The translations under genes were made by a program, and so were the position numbers. The notes under the pieces were generated by a model. The model saw only the letters and a program-made list of their open reading frames with translations. It was not told the origin of the DNA and searched no databases. Below are positions 1-7,458 of a DNA stretch of 64,000 nt, in pieces (the first letter of the stretch is position 1; every line of letters begins with the position of its first letter). The DNA comes from an uncultured Helicobacter sp. (lineage in GTDB: Bacteria; Campylobacterota; Campylobacteria; Campylobacterales; Helicobacteraceae): positions 1 through 64,000 of the forward strand of contig CASFYB010000008.1 of NCBI GenBank assembly GCA_949298825.1, given 5' to 3'.

Positions 1-1
1 G

Positions 2-73
2 AATAGAGGTCCTAGGGGTAGGATTATATTTGGTGGGAATTCAAGACCATTACCAAAGGTGATACAGGAGTGA
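2..73 (+). pseudogene. possible C-terminal tail of a gene entering from the left
   Basis: An open frame enters from the window edge and stops with TGA at 71-73. It encodes 23 residues including NRGPRGRIIFGG. That short motif is reminiscent of the linker in large polyvalent phage or mobile-element proteins of Helicobacter (from memory). There is too little sequence to be sure it is coding at all. It may be the broken end of the same degraded element as the nuclease-domain remnant at 407-790. Confidence 0.2.
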
Positions 74-93
74 GGGGATAAGGCTTGATGATT

Positions 94-237
94 TTATTTT
101 AACCTTAATTGCCTGAAGCTTTTTGCACTCACACCATTCTTAAATGCTTCTATCATTTCTCTAGCTAATTTAGAATCTAATATTTCTATAAGACTTTGTT
201 TATTGGCATCACTTAAGTATGATCTTGCCACAACCAT
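94..237 (-). CDS. small ORF, probably a gene remnant (47 aa)
   Basis: The frame starts at ATG (complement of 235-237) and ends with TAA at 94-96. The residue composition is protein-like: it contains KQSLIEILDSKLAREMIEAF followed by a basic tail ending in RQLRLK. A stop codon lies two codons upstream of SAGW-type sequence, so the frame cannot extend much further. No clear ribosome-binding site was seen. I do not recognise a family. It sits among other broken coding pieces, so a decayed fragment is more likely than a functional small gene. Confidence 0.25.
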   Translation of the reverse strand: MVVARSYLSDANKQSLIEILDSKLAREMIEAFKNGVSAKSFRQLRLK

Positions 238-406
238 CCATCCTAGCCAGCACTATGCTTGCCAAAATACCATTGACATGCTAAAATAAACTGTCCCTTA
301 GGGATATAGTCCATTCCCTTGTTCTATCTAGAATGCATATCTTGGCAGACTTTATGTATGCGGGGGCATTTTTTAATTATCTTTCTTATACCTAATTATT
401 ACCCAG
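238..406. other. no gene seen
   Basis: This AT-rich stretch has no open frame with a credible start. It lies between the 47-codon remnant and the nuclease-domain remnant and is probably decayed accessory DNA. Confidence 0.4.
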
Positions 407-415
407 TTATTTTTT

Positions 416-431
416 TAAATCCTTGTCTATT
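416..431. repeat. 16-bp direct repeat, copy 1
   Basis: TAAATCCTTGTCTATT occurs here and again at 769-784, flanking most of the nuclease-domain remnant. The two copies are read in different frames by the minus-strand ORF, so this is not a protein repeat. It may be a recombination scar or chance in AT-rich DNA. Confidence 0.5.
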
Positions 432-768
432 GAAAACTGGCTATATTCTTGTTTATGATTTTTAGTGCTATTAATTGTATAATCTACTTTGCCAGTCCTG
501 TTGGCCGAATATTGCGAAGCCTGTAAAAGCGTTTGCGAGATAGAATTGGTGTTTGGGGACTGGTATATTATTTTTGCTCCATTGTTAAGTTTATTTTTAA
601 TATTTCTTTCTTCTTTTACACCATTAGATATACTCACCAAATGTTCCCCATTATCAAAGCTTACATTCACAAAGTATTTCACATCTTTTAAAAGTTTTAT
701 TAATAAAATATTCTCCTTATCTTTAATAATCATATCAGGAGCTTCTAGTGTAGCTTTTATTTGTTTTA

Positions 769-784
769 TAAATCCTTGTCTATT
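769..784. repeat. 16-bp direct repeat, copy 2
   Basis: Second exact copy of TAAATCCTTGTCTATT, 353 bp from the first copy at 416-431. Confidence 0.5.
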
Positions 785-790
785 TTGCAA

Positions 791-1074
791 TACTAGTTTT
801 TGTGAGGTGAGTTATGAAATGGTGTGAGGCATGAAGGGTGTGGTGATTTGAGGGGTAGGTGAGGCATTAATGAAAAAATTTTTAGTGAGGCGATTTTAGA
901 GACATGAGTGCTATGCGTGGTGGCTGCTTTTGACAAATAGAGTATTCTTAAAAAGTCAGGTGAGAGTGTGGGGCGATGAAAAGGCACGGATTTGATATTT
1001 TTTATTAATCATAGGGGCTTCAGCATTGGGGCTAACAAAGAAGGTACACAAATTCCCTTAAAAAATTTAAAAAA
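791..1074. other. non-coding gap
   Basis: No gene is supported here. The plus strand has several stop-interrupted GTG/ATG-led snippets. The minus strand has a 64-codon open frame (793-987) rich in S/H/P/L without a ribosome-binding site, which I regard as spurious. Confidence 0.4.
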
Positions 1075-1836
1075 TTATATTAGATATTTTGGCTTAAAGC
1101 CCTCATTAATTGCACATCCATCAAAGACATTATCCTTATATTCAACATGTGAAAAAAGCCACATGCTAATATCCTGATTAAAGCTCTTAGCACCTGCAAA
1201 CATGTAAGAGAAATCATCTGCCCCACTCACATCCCAGGAATCTAGTGGTTGGTTGAAGCTCTTAGCATCTCTAAACATATGATCAAACCACTTAATCCCA
1301 CTAACATCCCAAGAGTTTAGAGGTTGGTTGAAGCTTATGGCACCTGCAAACATGTAAGAGAAATCATCTGCCCCACTCACATCCCAGGAATCTAGAGGTT
1401 GGTTGAAGCTTATGGCTCCACGAAACATACAAGCCAAGTCTCTGATATTATCCATCCTCCAGGAGTCTAGTGGCTGGTTGAAGCTTATGGCATTTTTAAA
1501 CATATCATTCATCAGTATAACACTACTCACATCCCAAGAATCTAGAGGTTGATTAAAATTTATGGCGCCCTCAAACATATAAGCCATAGTAAGAACCCTA
1601 CTCACATCCCAAGAGCTGATATCTTGATTAAAATGCACAGCACCTCTAAACATATGGTGCATTTTTTCAACTTTGCTCACATCCCAGTTCCCAATTCCAG
1701 AAAAATCTTCTCTTTTAGAGTTTGCAAACAAATGGCTCATATCTGTGATTAAACTTGTATCAATATCGCCAAGATAAATATTCTCATCATCTACTAGCTT
1801 TTTAAGTTCTTCTGTGTTTTTTGGCTGGTACTTCAT
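1075..1836 (-). CDS. BspA-like (DUF285-type) repeat protein
   Basis: The 253-aa protein is almost entirely about eight tandem repeats of roughly 25 residues with the consensus WDVSxVxxMxxMFxxAxxFNQPLDS, the BspA/DUF285 leucine-rich-repeat type. The N-terminus (MKYQPKNTEELKKLVDDE) has no signal peptide, so cell location is unknown. Repeats 5 and 7 are nearly identical (WDVSGADDFSYMFAGA), also at DNA level, pointing to recent internal duplication or conversion. One repeat is divergent (WRMDNIRDLACMF). The paralogue at 6529-7292 shares the N-terminal 50 residues closely. It follows the HTH gene by 12 bp and is probably co-transcribed with it. BspA proteins elsewhere bind host or bacterial surfaces, but the role here is unknown. 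Confidence 0.8.
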   Translation of the reverse strand: MKYQPKNTEELKKLVDDENIYLGDIDTSLITDMSHLFANSKREDFSGIGNWDVSKVEKMHHMFRGAVHFNQDISSWDVSRVLTMAYMFEGAINFNQPLDSWDVSSVILMNDMFKNAISFNQPLDSWRMDNIRDLACMFRGAISFNQPLDSWDVSGADDFSYMFAGAISFNQPLNSWDVSGIKWFDHMFRDAKSFNQPLDSWDVSGADDFSYMFAGAKSFNQDISMWLFSHVEYKDNVFDGCAINEGFKPKYLI

Positions 1837-1848
1837 AAAAACTTCTTA

Positions 1849-2079
1849 TCAATCTAAAATATCTTTTAAAATCTCTTTTAATTTGTAATATTTCTCTAGC
1901 TCTTTTTCTAGCTGATCATTTTTTATCAAAAGCTCCATGATTTTGGCAGTTTGAGGGCTTATCTTATCAGCACTTGTTGCATTATTAAGGGTATAGCTGG
2001 ATATGTCCATAAGTTCTGCAAGCTCCTTTTGGCTAATCCCCTTTTTAATGCAATATTCTTTTATCTCATAAGCTGTCAT
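1849..2079 (-). CDS. small HTH (XRE/Cro-like) DNA-binding protein
   Basis: This is a 76-aa protein. Residues about 2-45 look like a helix-turn-helix of the XRE/Cro type (EIKEYCIKKGISQKELAELM, then SSYTLNNATSADKISPQTAK). Residues about 46-76 form a charged, Leu-rich helix (NDQLEKELEKYYKLKEILKDIL) that could be a short dimerising coiled coil. It overlaps the preceding gene by 14 bp and sits 12 bp before the BspA-like gene. That arrangement suggests a local regulator of the cluster, which is inference. No operator was identified. It could also be an orphan antitoxin-like or prophage regulator. Confidence 0.65.
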   Translation of the reverse strand: MTAYEIKEYCIKKGISQKELAELMDISSYTLNNATSADKISPQTAKIMELLIKNDQLEKELEKYYKLKEILKDILD

Positions 2080-2362
2080 TATAACCCCCGTGATTTTTGA
2101 TAGCTAAAAGATTTTTAGTAGAAACTTTCAATTCTTTGCCGTTTACAAAAATACCATCAATAGATGCATAATCTCTAACTTCTTGATTTTTCAAGCACCA
2201 TTTAGCAAGCTTTTTAGCATCTTTATCATCAAGGCCACCCATCTCATCATCATAGAGGTGATCTAAATGTACATCCCTAAATCCTGGCACTAGAAAATCA
2301 AAGCTTTCACCATCATAAAAACTGATAGACACAATTTTATCATCTTTATCTATTTTTTTCAA
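2066..2362 (-). CDS. hypothetical acidic protein (98 aa)
   Basis: I do not recognise a family. The protein is acidic, with a central Asp-rich stretch (HLYDDEMGGLDDKDAKKL) and a likely beta-rich N-terminal half (KIVSISFYDGESFDFLVPGF). The only in-frame start is TTG at 2360-2362 with no good ribosome-binding site. The frame stays open upstream to about 2415 without an ATG, so the true 5' end may be altered or degenerate. It overlaps the HTH gene by 14 bp and probably shares its transcript. Its position next to an HTH gene could suggest a regulator-partner pair, but nothing in the sequence proves this. Confidence 0.5.
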   Translation of the reverse strand: MKKIDKDDKIVSISFYDGESFDFLVPGFRDVHLDHLYDDEMGGLDDKDAKKLAKWCLKNQEVRDYASIDGIFVNGKELKVSTKNLLAIKNHGGYNDSL

Positions 2363-2439
2363 AGAAGGGATGATGGCAGGATATAAGCTTAATGCACAAA
2401 TAAAATTTTTAAAAGCGTATCTAGCTTAAGTTCTAAAAC

Positions 2440-2709
2440 CTATTCAATAATCTTTGGCACTATGAAAAAATCACTATCGCTTTTTGGTGCATTAGATAAA
2501 ACGGCTTTAGAGATGCCATCATCATGTGGGTTATCATCACGCAAGGGAGTGTGCAGAGTGTTATCTGGCTGGATTTCTTTACATTCTAGATTCTTCAAAT
2601 TGTCAATAAAACCCAGGATTTCTTCCAAATGCGCTCTTGTAGAATCTTTATCTGTAATCTCCAGCATGCTCAAACGCTCTAATTTACTCAAAGTTTCATC
2701 ATTTATCAT
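2440..2709 (-). CDS. gatC: Asp-tRNA(Asn)/Glu-tRNA(Gln) amidotransferase subunit C
   Basis: This 89-aa protein is the small GatC subunit of GatCAB. The complex amidates misacylated Glu-tRNA(Gln) and Asp-tRNA(Asn) in bacteria lacking GlnRS and/or AsnRS, as Helicobacter does. GatC wraps around GatA and stabilises it. Visible family features are the N-terminal helix (INDETLSKLERLSMLEI), a middle helix (LEEILGFIDNLKNLE) and the C-terminal LR(D/E)D...FFIVPKIIE ending. Length matches the family. It is divergent from aroG, with 79 bp between the two starts. gatA and gatB are not in this window. Confidence 0.93.
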   Translation of the reverse strand: MINDETLSKLERLSMLEITDKDSTRAHLEEILGFIDNLKNLECKEIQPDNTLHTPLRDDNPHDDGISKAVLSNAPKSDSDFFIVPKIIE

Positions 2710-2753
2710 GCCTTGCCTCCAAAATAACTTACTAACAGTTCAATATCTTTCAA

Positions 2754-2759
2754 TACAAT
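2754..2759 (+). promoter_or_regulatory. candidate -10 box for aroG
   Basis: TACAAT lies 30 bp before the aroG ATG in the gatC-aroG divergent gap. No -35 box is apparent, which is usual in Helicobacter. Confidence 0.3.
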
Positions 2760-2788
2760 AGCAAAAAATCCCAAATAAGGCCAATACA

Positions 2789-4147
2789 ATGTCAAAAAAT
2801 ACACAAAATTGGACTAAAAGCAGCTGGAGGAACTTCCCCATCAAGCAAAACCCAACCTATAGGGATAAAACCGCACTAAAAGAAGTGGAAAAAAAACTAT
2901 CAAAGCTTCCTCCACTTGTATTTGCCGGAGAAGCAAGAAAGCTAAAAGATGCCCTAGCTCAAGCTAGCAATGGAAGAGCATTTTTACTTCAAGGGGGAGA
3001 CTGCGCGGAATCTTTTTGCGACTTTACTGCCATCAATATCCGCGATCTATTTAAGGTCATCATACAAATGAGTGCTATTTTGACCTTTGCTGGTAGCTGT
3101 CCAGTTGTCAAGGTAGGAAGGCTTGCTGGTCAGTTTGCCAAACCAAGAAGTAGCGATACAGAAAGCATGAATAATATCACTCTCCCTAGCTATCGCGGTG
3201 ATATTATCAATGATATTGAGTTTGCCTCATCTAAGCGAGAGGCAGATCCATATAGAATGCTAGAGGCTTACCACCAAAGTGCTGCCACCCTTAATCTTTT
3301 ACGCGCATTTGCGCAAGGTGGTCTTGCCGACCTAAAGCAGGTCCATCAATGGAATCTAGACTTTGTAAAAAATAATGAACTAGGTCAACAATATGAAGCA
3401 CTAGCCAATCGCATTACAGAAGCACTTGGCTTTATGGAAGCATGCGGGATCAACCCATCAACTACGCCCCTACTCAAAGAAACAGACTTTTATACAAGCC
3501 ATGAAGCCCTACTCTTACCCTATGAGGAGAATCTAACTCGTCAAGATTCCCTAAGTGGTGATTTTTATGATTGCTCTGCGCATATGCTATGGATTGGGGA
3601 GCGCACACGCGGTATTGATGAGGCGCATATTGAGTTTTTATCCGGGGTGAAAAACCCACTAGGAGTGAAAATCGGCCCTAATGCTACAAAAGATGAAATA
3701 CTAAAAATATGCGATAAGCTTAATCCAGAAAATGAGCCAGGGAGACTAAATCTCATCATACGCATGGGTGCAGAAAAGCTCAAAAGCAACTTCCCATCAT
3801 TGCTAAAATCCATATTGCCAGAAGGACGACATATACTATGGAGCACTGATCCTATGCACGGCAATACAATCAAAGCCAGTAATGGGTATAAAACAAGAGA
3901 TTTTCAAAGCATTTTGGCCGAAGTTAAGGCCTTCTTTGAGATACATCAAAGCTTTGGTAGCTATGCTGGAGGAGTACATCTAGAAATGACTGGTGCTGAT
4001 GTGACAGAGTGTATTGGTGGCTCACAAGCTATCACAGAATCAAGACTTGCTTCCAACTACAACACACAGTGTGATCCACGTCTTAATGCCACACAAAGCA
4101 TAGAGCTTGCATTTCTAATCGCTGATTTATTAAAAGCTAGAAAGTAA
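2789..4147 (+). CDS. aroG: class II 3-deoxy-7-phosphoheptulonate (DAHP) synthase
   Basis: It condenses phosphoenolpyruvate with erythrose 4-phosphate, the first step of the shikimate pathway, in the cytoplasm. The 452-aa length and sequence fit class II (plant/Mycobacterium-like) enzymes. Landmarks are [11 protein letters not shown] (metal-binding Cys), [13 protein letters not shown] (PEP site), GERTRG, and the C-terminal GGVHLEMTG and ...TQCDPRLN motifs. The ATG is preceded by AAGG about 8 bp upstream. It converges on tsf. A9-G11 follows directly after the stop codon. No separate regulatory domain is visible. Confidence 0.93.
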   Translation: MSKNTQNWTKSSWRNFPIKQNPTYRDKTALKEVEKKLSKLPPLVFAGEARKLKDALAQASNGRAFLLQGGDCAESFCDFTAINIRDLFKVIIQMSAILTFAGSCPVVKVGRLAGQFAKPRSSDTESMNNITLPSYRGDIINDIEFASSKREADPYRMLEAYHQSAATLNLLRAFAQGGLADLKQVHQWNLDFVKNNELGQQYEALANRITEALGFMEACGINPSTTPLLKETDFYTSHEALLLPYEENLTRQDSLSGDFYDCSAHMLWIGERTRGIDEAHIEFLSGVKNPLGVKIGPNATKDEILKICDKLNPENEPGRLNLIIRMGAEKLKSNFPSLLKSILPEGRHILWSTDPMHGNTIKASNGYKTRDFQSILAEVKAFFEIHQSFGSYAGGVHLEMTGADVTECIGGSQAITESRLASNYNTQCDPRLNATQSIELAFLIADLLKARK

Positions 4148-4154
4148 AAAAAAA

Positions 4155-4165
4155 GGGGGGGGGGG
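4155..4165 (+). repeat. G11 homopolymer, intergenic
   Basis: Eleven G residues follow nine A residues directly after the aroG stop codon. The tract lies outside both flanking coding regions, so slippage would not change a protein. It could change the spacing between the hairpin at 4164-4189 and the T-run on the minus strand. Confidence 0.9.
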
Positions 4166-4189
4166 ATCATTGATATCAACCAATGATCC
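4164..4189 (-). terminator. hairpin at the aroG/tsf convergence
   Basis: GGATCATTG (4164-4172) and CAATGATCC (4181-4189) form a perfect 9-bp stem with an 8-nt loop. On the minus strand the stem is followed by C9-11 and then T9, so it could end the rpsB-tsf transcript, although the C-run between stem and T-run is unusual. Confidence 0.5.
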
Positions 4190-4197
4190 AAAAGGAT

Positions 4198-5265
4198 TTA
4201 TTGCATTTGAGCCATGACTTCAGAAGCAAAGTCTTCTACTTTCTTCTCAATACCTTCACCCAACTCAAAGCGTATATATTCTGTAATAACAATATTATCA
4301 CCAAGTTCTTTAGATTTTTGCTCCAAAACCTGTGCGATAGTTTTCTTATCATCCATGACAAAAAACTGCCCCATCAAAGTTAAGCGCTGATCAATTAGGG
4401 TATTATCCGCTATAAAACGATCAATCTGACCTGGGATGATTTTATCCCAAATTGCTTCTGGCTTACCTTGATTTTTAAGCTCTGCTTTTAGTTTTTCTTC
4501 CTGGTTTTTCAAAACAGATTCTGTAAGCTCAGAGCGACTAATAAACTCTGGAATCACCTTTAGTGGCTTACCAAGTCTTTTTAGTTCTTCATTTTCTTTT
4601 TCAAGTTCTGCTTTTAGAGCTGTTTTTTCCTTCTGGATAAAGTCAGGGCTAAAAGAGCTATAATCAAGTACTTGTGGCTTCATAGCTGCTGCATGCATAC
4701 AGATATTACGTATCAATTCAGAGATTTTTGCCAAGTTAGCTTCATTCTCACACTTTGCAGCGATCAAAACCCCTACACGAGCATTAGAATGTACATATCC
4801 TGTAACGATACTTTTTGCATCAGCTTTTAAGTTGCTAAGACGTCTTACTACGATATTCTCTCCGATTTTAGCGATCTGAGCATTTAGATAATCGCTAAAT
4901 TTTTCAGATCCGATTTTTGATTCTACAAGCGCATTGATATCGCTGATATTATTTTCTTTTATACAAGAGAGAGTTTGATTGACTAATTCTTTAAAACCAT
5001 CATTCTTGGCCACAAAGTCAGTTTCACTATTGATCTCAACCATAACTGCACTTTTTAAATCATCAGCCACACTCACAGCCACCACACCTTCAGCTGCGAT
5101 CCTATCAGCTTTTTTAGCAGCCTTGCTCAAACCCTTTTCTCTAAGATATTCAACTGCTTTATCAATATCTCCATTGGTTTCTACAAGCGCTTTTTTGCAG
5201 TCCATCATCCCAGCATCAGTCATCTCACGAAGTTGTTTTACTAATTGCGCACTGATTTCTGCCAT
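4198..5265 (-). CDS. tsf: elongation factor Ts
   Basis: EF-Ts is the nucleotide exchange factor that recycles EF-Tu-GDP. The N-terminal UBA-like domain (ISAQLVKQLREMTDAGMMDC then KKALVETNGDIDKA, residues about 4-36) and the core signatures (EGVVAV; NSETDFVAKND, residues about 78-88) are clear. At 355 aa it has the longer form seen in Campylobacterota. The start ATG lies one base after the rpsB stop (TAA-G-ATG), so the two are translationally coupled, as in most bacteria. A hairpin follows the gene at 4164-4189. Confidence 0.96.
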   Translation of the reverse strand: MAEISAQLVKQLREMTDAGMMDCKKALVETNGDIDKAVEYLREKGLSKAAKKADRIAAEGVVAVSVADDLKSAVMVEINSETDFVAKNDGFKELVNQTLSCIKENNISDINALVESKIGSEKFSDYLNAQIAKIGENIVVRRLSNLKADAKSIVTGYVHSNARVGVLIAAKCENEANLAKISELIRNICMHAAAMKPQVLDYSSFSPDFIQKEKTALKAELEKENEELKRLGKPLKVIPEFISRSELTESVLKNQEEKLKAELKNQGKPEAIWDKIIPGQIDRFIADNTLIDQRLTLMGQFFVMDDKKTIAQVLEQKSKELGDNIVITEYIRFELGEGIEKKVEDFASEVMAQMQ

Positions 5266-5266
5266 C

Positions 5267-6058
5267 TTACTCCCCTTTTGACATTTCTTTTTGGATATCT
5301 GCTGTCACTTCATCCATAAGCTCTTGCTTCTCTTCATCACTAGCTGGAGCTACTTGGGCTTCTGCTTGACCTTCTGCGCCTACCATTGCACGGCCTTCAG
5401 TGATAGCTTCGCTCATTTCTTTGCAGAAAAGCTGGATAGAGCGGATAGCATCATCATTGCCTGGGATTGGATAATCAACCAAATCAGGATCACAGTTTGT
5501 ATCCAATGGAGCGACCACAGGGATACCAAGTCTTCTAGCTTCAGCTACTGCGATTTTTTCTTTTACCACATCAATTACAAAAATCATATCAGGAGCTTTT
5601 TTCATATGGCGGACACCACCAAGATACTTATTTAGCTTATCCTTTTTGCGCAAGATCATTAGCTTTTCTTTCTTGGTAAGCATATCTATTTGCCCACTCT
5701 CTTCCATTTCCTCAATGATCTCTAATTTACGGATAGACTTTTTAATAGTGCTAAAGTTTGTCAACATACCGCCAAGCCAGCGATAATTAACATAAGGGAT
5801 TTGGATTTTCTCTGCATATTCTTTTAAGGTTTCATTAGCCTGCTTTTTAGTCCCTACAAACATAATAGTCTTGCCCTCTGCAGCAGCATCACGAACAATA
5901 TTATAGGTATATCTAAAATAGCGTAAAGTCTTTTGCAAGTCAATAATATGGATATTCTTTCTTACACCAAAAATAAAACGCTTCATTTTTGGATTCCATC
6001 TTCTTGTCTGATGTCCAAAGTGGACACCACACTCTAGTAAATCTTTCATTGTTACCAT
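5267..6058 (-). CDS. rpsB: 30S ribosomal protein S2
   Basis: S2 binds the head-body junction of the 30S subunit. The signatures [20 protein letters not shown] (residues 4-23) and the later [20 protein letters not shown] region are diagnostic. The frame is open upstream to 6115, but I place the start at ATG 6056-6058. AAGGAG sits just upstream of it, and the S2 family begins with this short MVTMKDLL sequence. That gives 263 aa with an acidic C-terminal tail ([14 protein letters not shown]). It forms an operon with tsf. Confidence 0.96.
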   Translation of the reverse strand: MVTMKDLLECGVHFGHQTRRWNPKMKRFIFGVRKNIHIIDLQKTLRYFRYTYNIVRDAAAEGKTIMFVGTKKQANETLKEYAEKIQIPYVNYRWLGGMLTNFSTIKKSIRKLEIIEEMEESGQIDMLTKKEKLMILRKKDKLNKYLGGVRHMKKAPDMIFVIDVVKEKIAVAEARRLGIPVVAPLDTNCDPDLVDYPIPGNDDAIRSIQLFCKEMSEAITEGRAMVGAEGQAEAQVAPASDEEKQELMDEVTADIQKEMSKGE

Positions 6059-6166
6059 GTTCTTCTCCTTAAATTTGGTTTTTCCTCCACGCTCATTAGA
6101 TGACGCCTTAAGCAATCACCAACCATTGAAGAATTAGCGTGTGTGATTTTTAACAATGGAAGCTCG

Positions 6167-6172
6167 ATTATA
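6167..6172 (-). promoter_or_regulatory. -10 box of the rpsB-tsf promoter
   Basis: The minus strand reads TATAAT here, about 109 bp before the rpsB ATG. It overlaps the stop codon of the truncated nuclease gene (CTA TAA). Confidence 0.5.
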
Positions 6173-6428
6173 GCATATTTTTCCCATATTTATCCACAAA
6201 CACATCATACCTAAAGCTTGGCCTATTCTTAATCTTTGGTTTTTCTAAATCCTCTCTTGTTAGCTCATAAGCTATAGCTATTGGTCCTTTATATTTGTAG
6301 CTATAGCAGTTTATATAATATCCCTTATTGAGAACTTGATCACATTTTTTAAAAATATGGGCTATTCTACTGCTTGGGCTATAGGCAAATACTAAAGAGA
6401 TCAAAAAAGAAAAGATGATGATTTTCAT
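6168..6428 (-). pseudogene. truncated secreted DNA/RNA non-specific endonuclease
   Basis: The 86-residue frame starts with a signal peptide (MKIIIFSFLISLVFA). It continues with CDQVLNKGYYINCYSYKYKG and then AIAYEL, the N-terminal region of the small secreted NucA-type (beta-beta-alpha metal finger) nucleases found in Campylobacter and Helicobacter. In that family the active-site DRGH motif comes about 50 residues further on. Here the frame stops at 6168 after RPSFRYDVFVDKYGKNML and the catalytic part is absent. The break falls exactly where the rpsB promoter lies. It is a probable remnant without nuclease activity. The signal peptide looks intact, so a short secreted peptide could still be made. 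Confidence 0.6.
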
Positions 6429-6528
6429 ACACTCTGCAAGCTATTCATCTAATCCTTCTTTTAAGGACTAGATACAACATTTATAAACTAAATTGAAAAC
6501 TAATTACTTATATCTCTTTATCCAAATA
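6429..6528. other. AT-rich intergenic gap
   Basis: Nothing coding is seen. It lies between the BspA-like gene stop and the truncated nuclease start. Confidence 0.4.
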
Positions 6529-7292
6529 TTATTTATGCCAATCTATTTTATGTTTAAAGCTCTTGGTATTATTAAACATTTTAAAAGTATTTTGAACCCT
6601 GCTCACATCCCAGGAATGTAGTGGTTGGTTGAAGCTTATGGCATTATTAAATATAGATTTTATATTCCTAACCCTACTCACATCCCAGGAATGTAGTGGT
6701 TGGTTGAATTTTATGGCATTACAAAACATATTAGTCATGTCTTCTACCCTAGATACATCCCAATTATTTAGTGGCTGGTTGAAACTCTTAGCGCTTTGGA
6801 ACATAGCACGCATATCTTTTACACTAGATACATCCCAGGAATCTAGTGGCTGGTTGAAACTCTTAGCGTTCATAAACATTCGCGATACGTTTTTAACCCT
6901 GCTTACATCCCAATTATTTAGTGGCTGGTTGAAACTCTTAGCGCTTTGAAACATGCAAGCCATATTTTTTACACTACTCACATCCCAAGAGCTTATATCT
7001 TGGTTAAAGCTTTTGGAAGCATAAAACATCCCCCCCCCCCCATATCCTCTACACTACTCACATCCCATAAGTTTAGTGGATGGTTGAAGTTTTTGACATC
7101 AGAGAACATGCCTCTCATAGTTTTCACATTGGATACATCCCAATTTTTAATTCCAGAAAAATCTTCTCTTTTAGAGTTTGCAAACAAATAGCTCATGTCA
7201 TTAATTAAACTTGTATCAATATCACCTAGATAAATACTCTCATCATCTACTAGCTTTTGTAATTGCTCTTTATTTTGTGGTTTGTATTTCAT
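6529..7292 (-). CDS. BspA-like repeat protein, out of frame at a G12 tract
   Basis: Two frames (7292-6993 and 7029-6529) form one BspA-like protein of about 250 residues when joined at the G12 tract 7030-7041. The start ATG at 7292 has GAGGG 5 bp upstream. The N-terminus (MKYKPQNKEQLQKLVDDE) has no signal peptide and closely matches the paralogue at 1075-1836. About eight WDVSxVxxMxxMF repeats follow. Codons around the tract are GAT-AT(G)n-ATG-TTT, so the gene is in frame when n = 1+3k (7, 10, 13). With 12 it reads into VSSVEDMGGGGCFML and stops. Seven Gs would give the perfect repeat consensus, suggesting the tract grew inside a repeat. Probably a phase-variable gene, OFF here. A sequencing-length error at the tract is the alternative. 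Confidence 0.75.
7030..7041 (-). repeat. G12 (plus-strand C12) contingency tract in the BspA-like gene
   Basis: Twelve Cs on the plus strand lie inside the second repeat of the BspA-like gene. The coding frame is restored with 10 or 13. Confidence 0.85.
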
Positions 7293-7359
7293 AAAACCCT
7301 CTATTTATTTTTTAAATATTATCAGACCATTATAAATCTATCTTAAGTCTTGACCTTTT

Positions 7360-7458
7360 TTAGTGGTTTGCAGTAAGCCTCATCTTAAGCAGTCTTCTAG
7401 CCTCTTTTAGATCCAGATTTACACTACCCTGGCCAATCTCATACCCATAAAAGATTGA
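7360..7458 (-). other. in-frame extension after the helicase stop codon
   Basis: Directly after the helicase TAA (7459-7461) the same frame stays open for 32 codons to the next TAA (7360-7362). The reading is protein-like (FYGYEIGQGSVNLDLKEARR and beyond). This could be the original C-terminus cut off by a nonsense mutation, or chance. Confidence 0.35.

Larger units (their letters stand above)
407..790 (-). pseudogene. PBECR-like nuclease-domain remnant
   Basis: The 127-residue frame reads like the C-terminal toxin-type domain that closes large polyvalent proteins of phages and conjugative elements (Phage-Barnase-EndoU-ColicinE5/D-RelE fold). Features seen are an N-terminal FIKQIKATLEAPDMII segment, then KYFVNVSFDNGEHLVSISNG, then a low-complexity Q/N/S-rich tail. 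Recognition is from memory of the family and is not secure. The first codon is TTG (788-790) without a ribosome-binding site. Upstream DNA does not continue as the expected large protein, so the N-terminal part is missing. Most likely this is the stranded 3' end of a lost mobile-element gene. Confidence 0.45.

Noticed and set aside
793-987. 64-codon minus-strand frame rich in S, H, P, L
   Set aside because: No ribosome-binding site, odd composition and no neighbours in support; regarded as spurious.
6059-6115. N-terminal extension of rpsB from 6115
   Set aside because: AAGGAG lies just before ATG 6058 and S2 proteins start at that point; the extra 19 residues have no family support.
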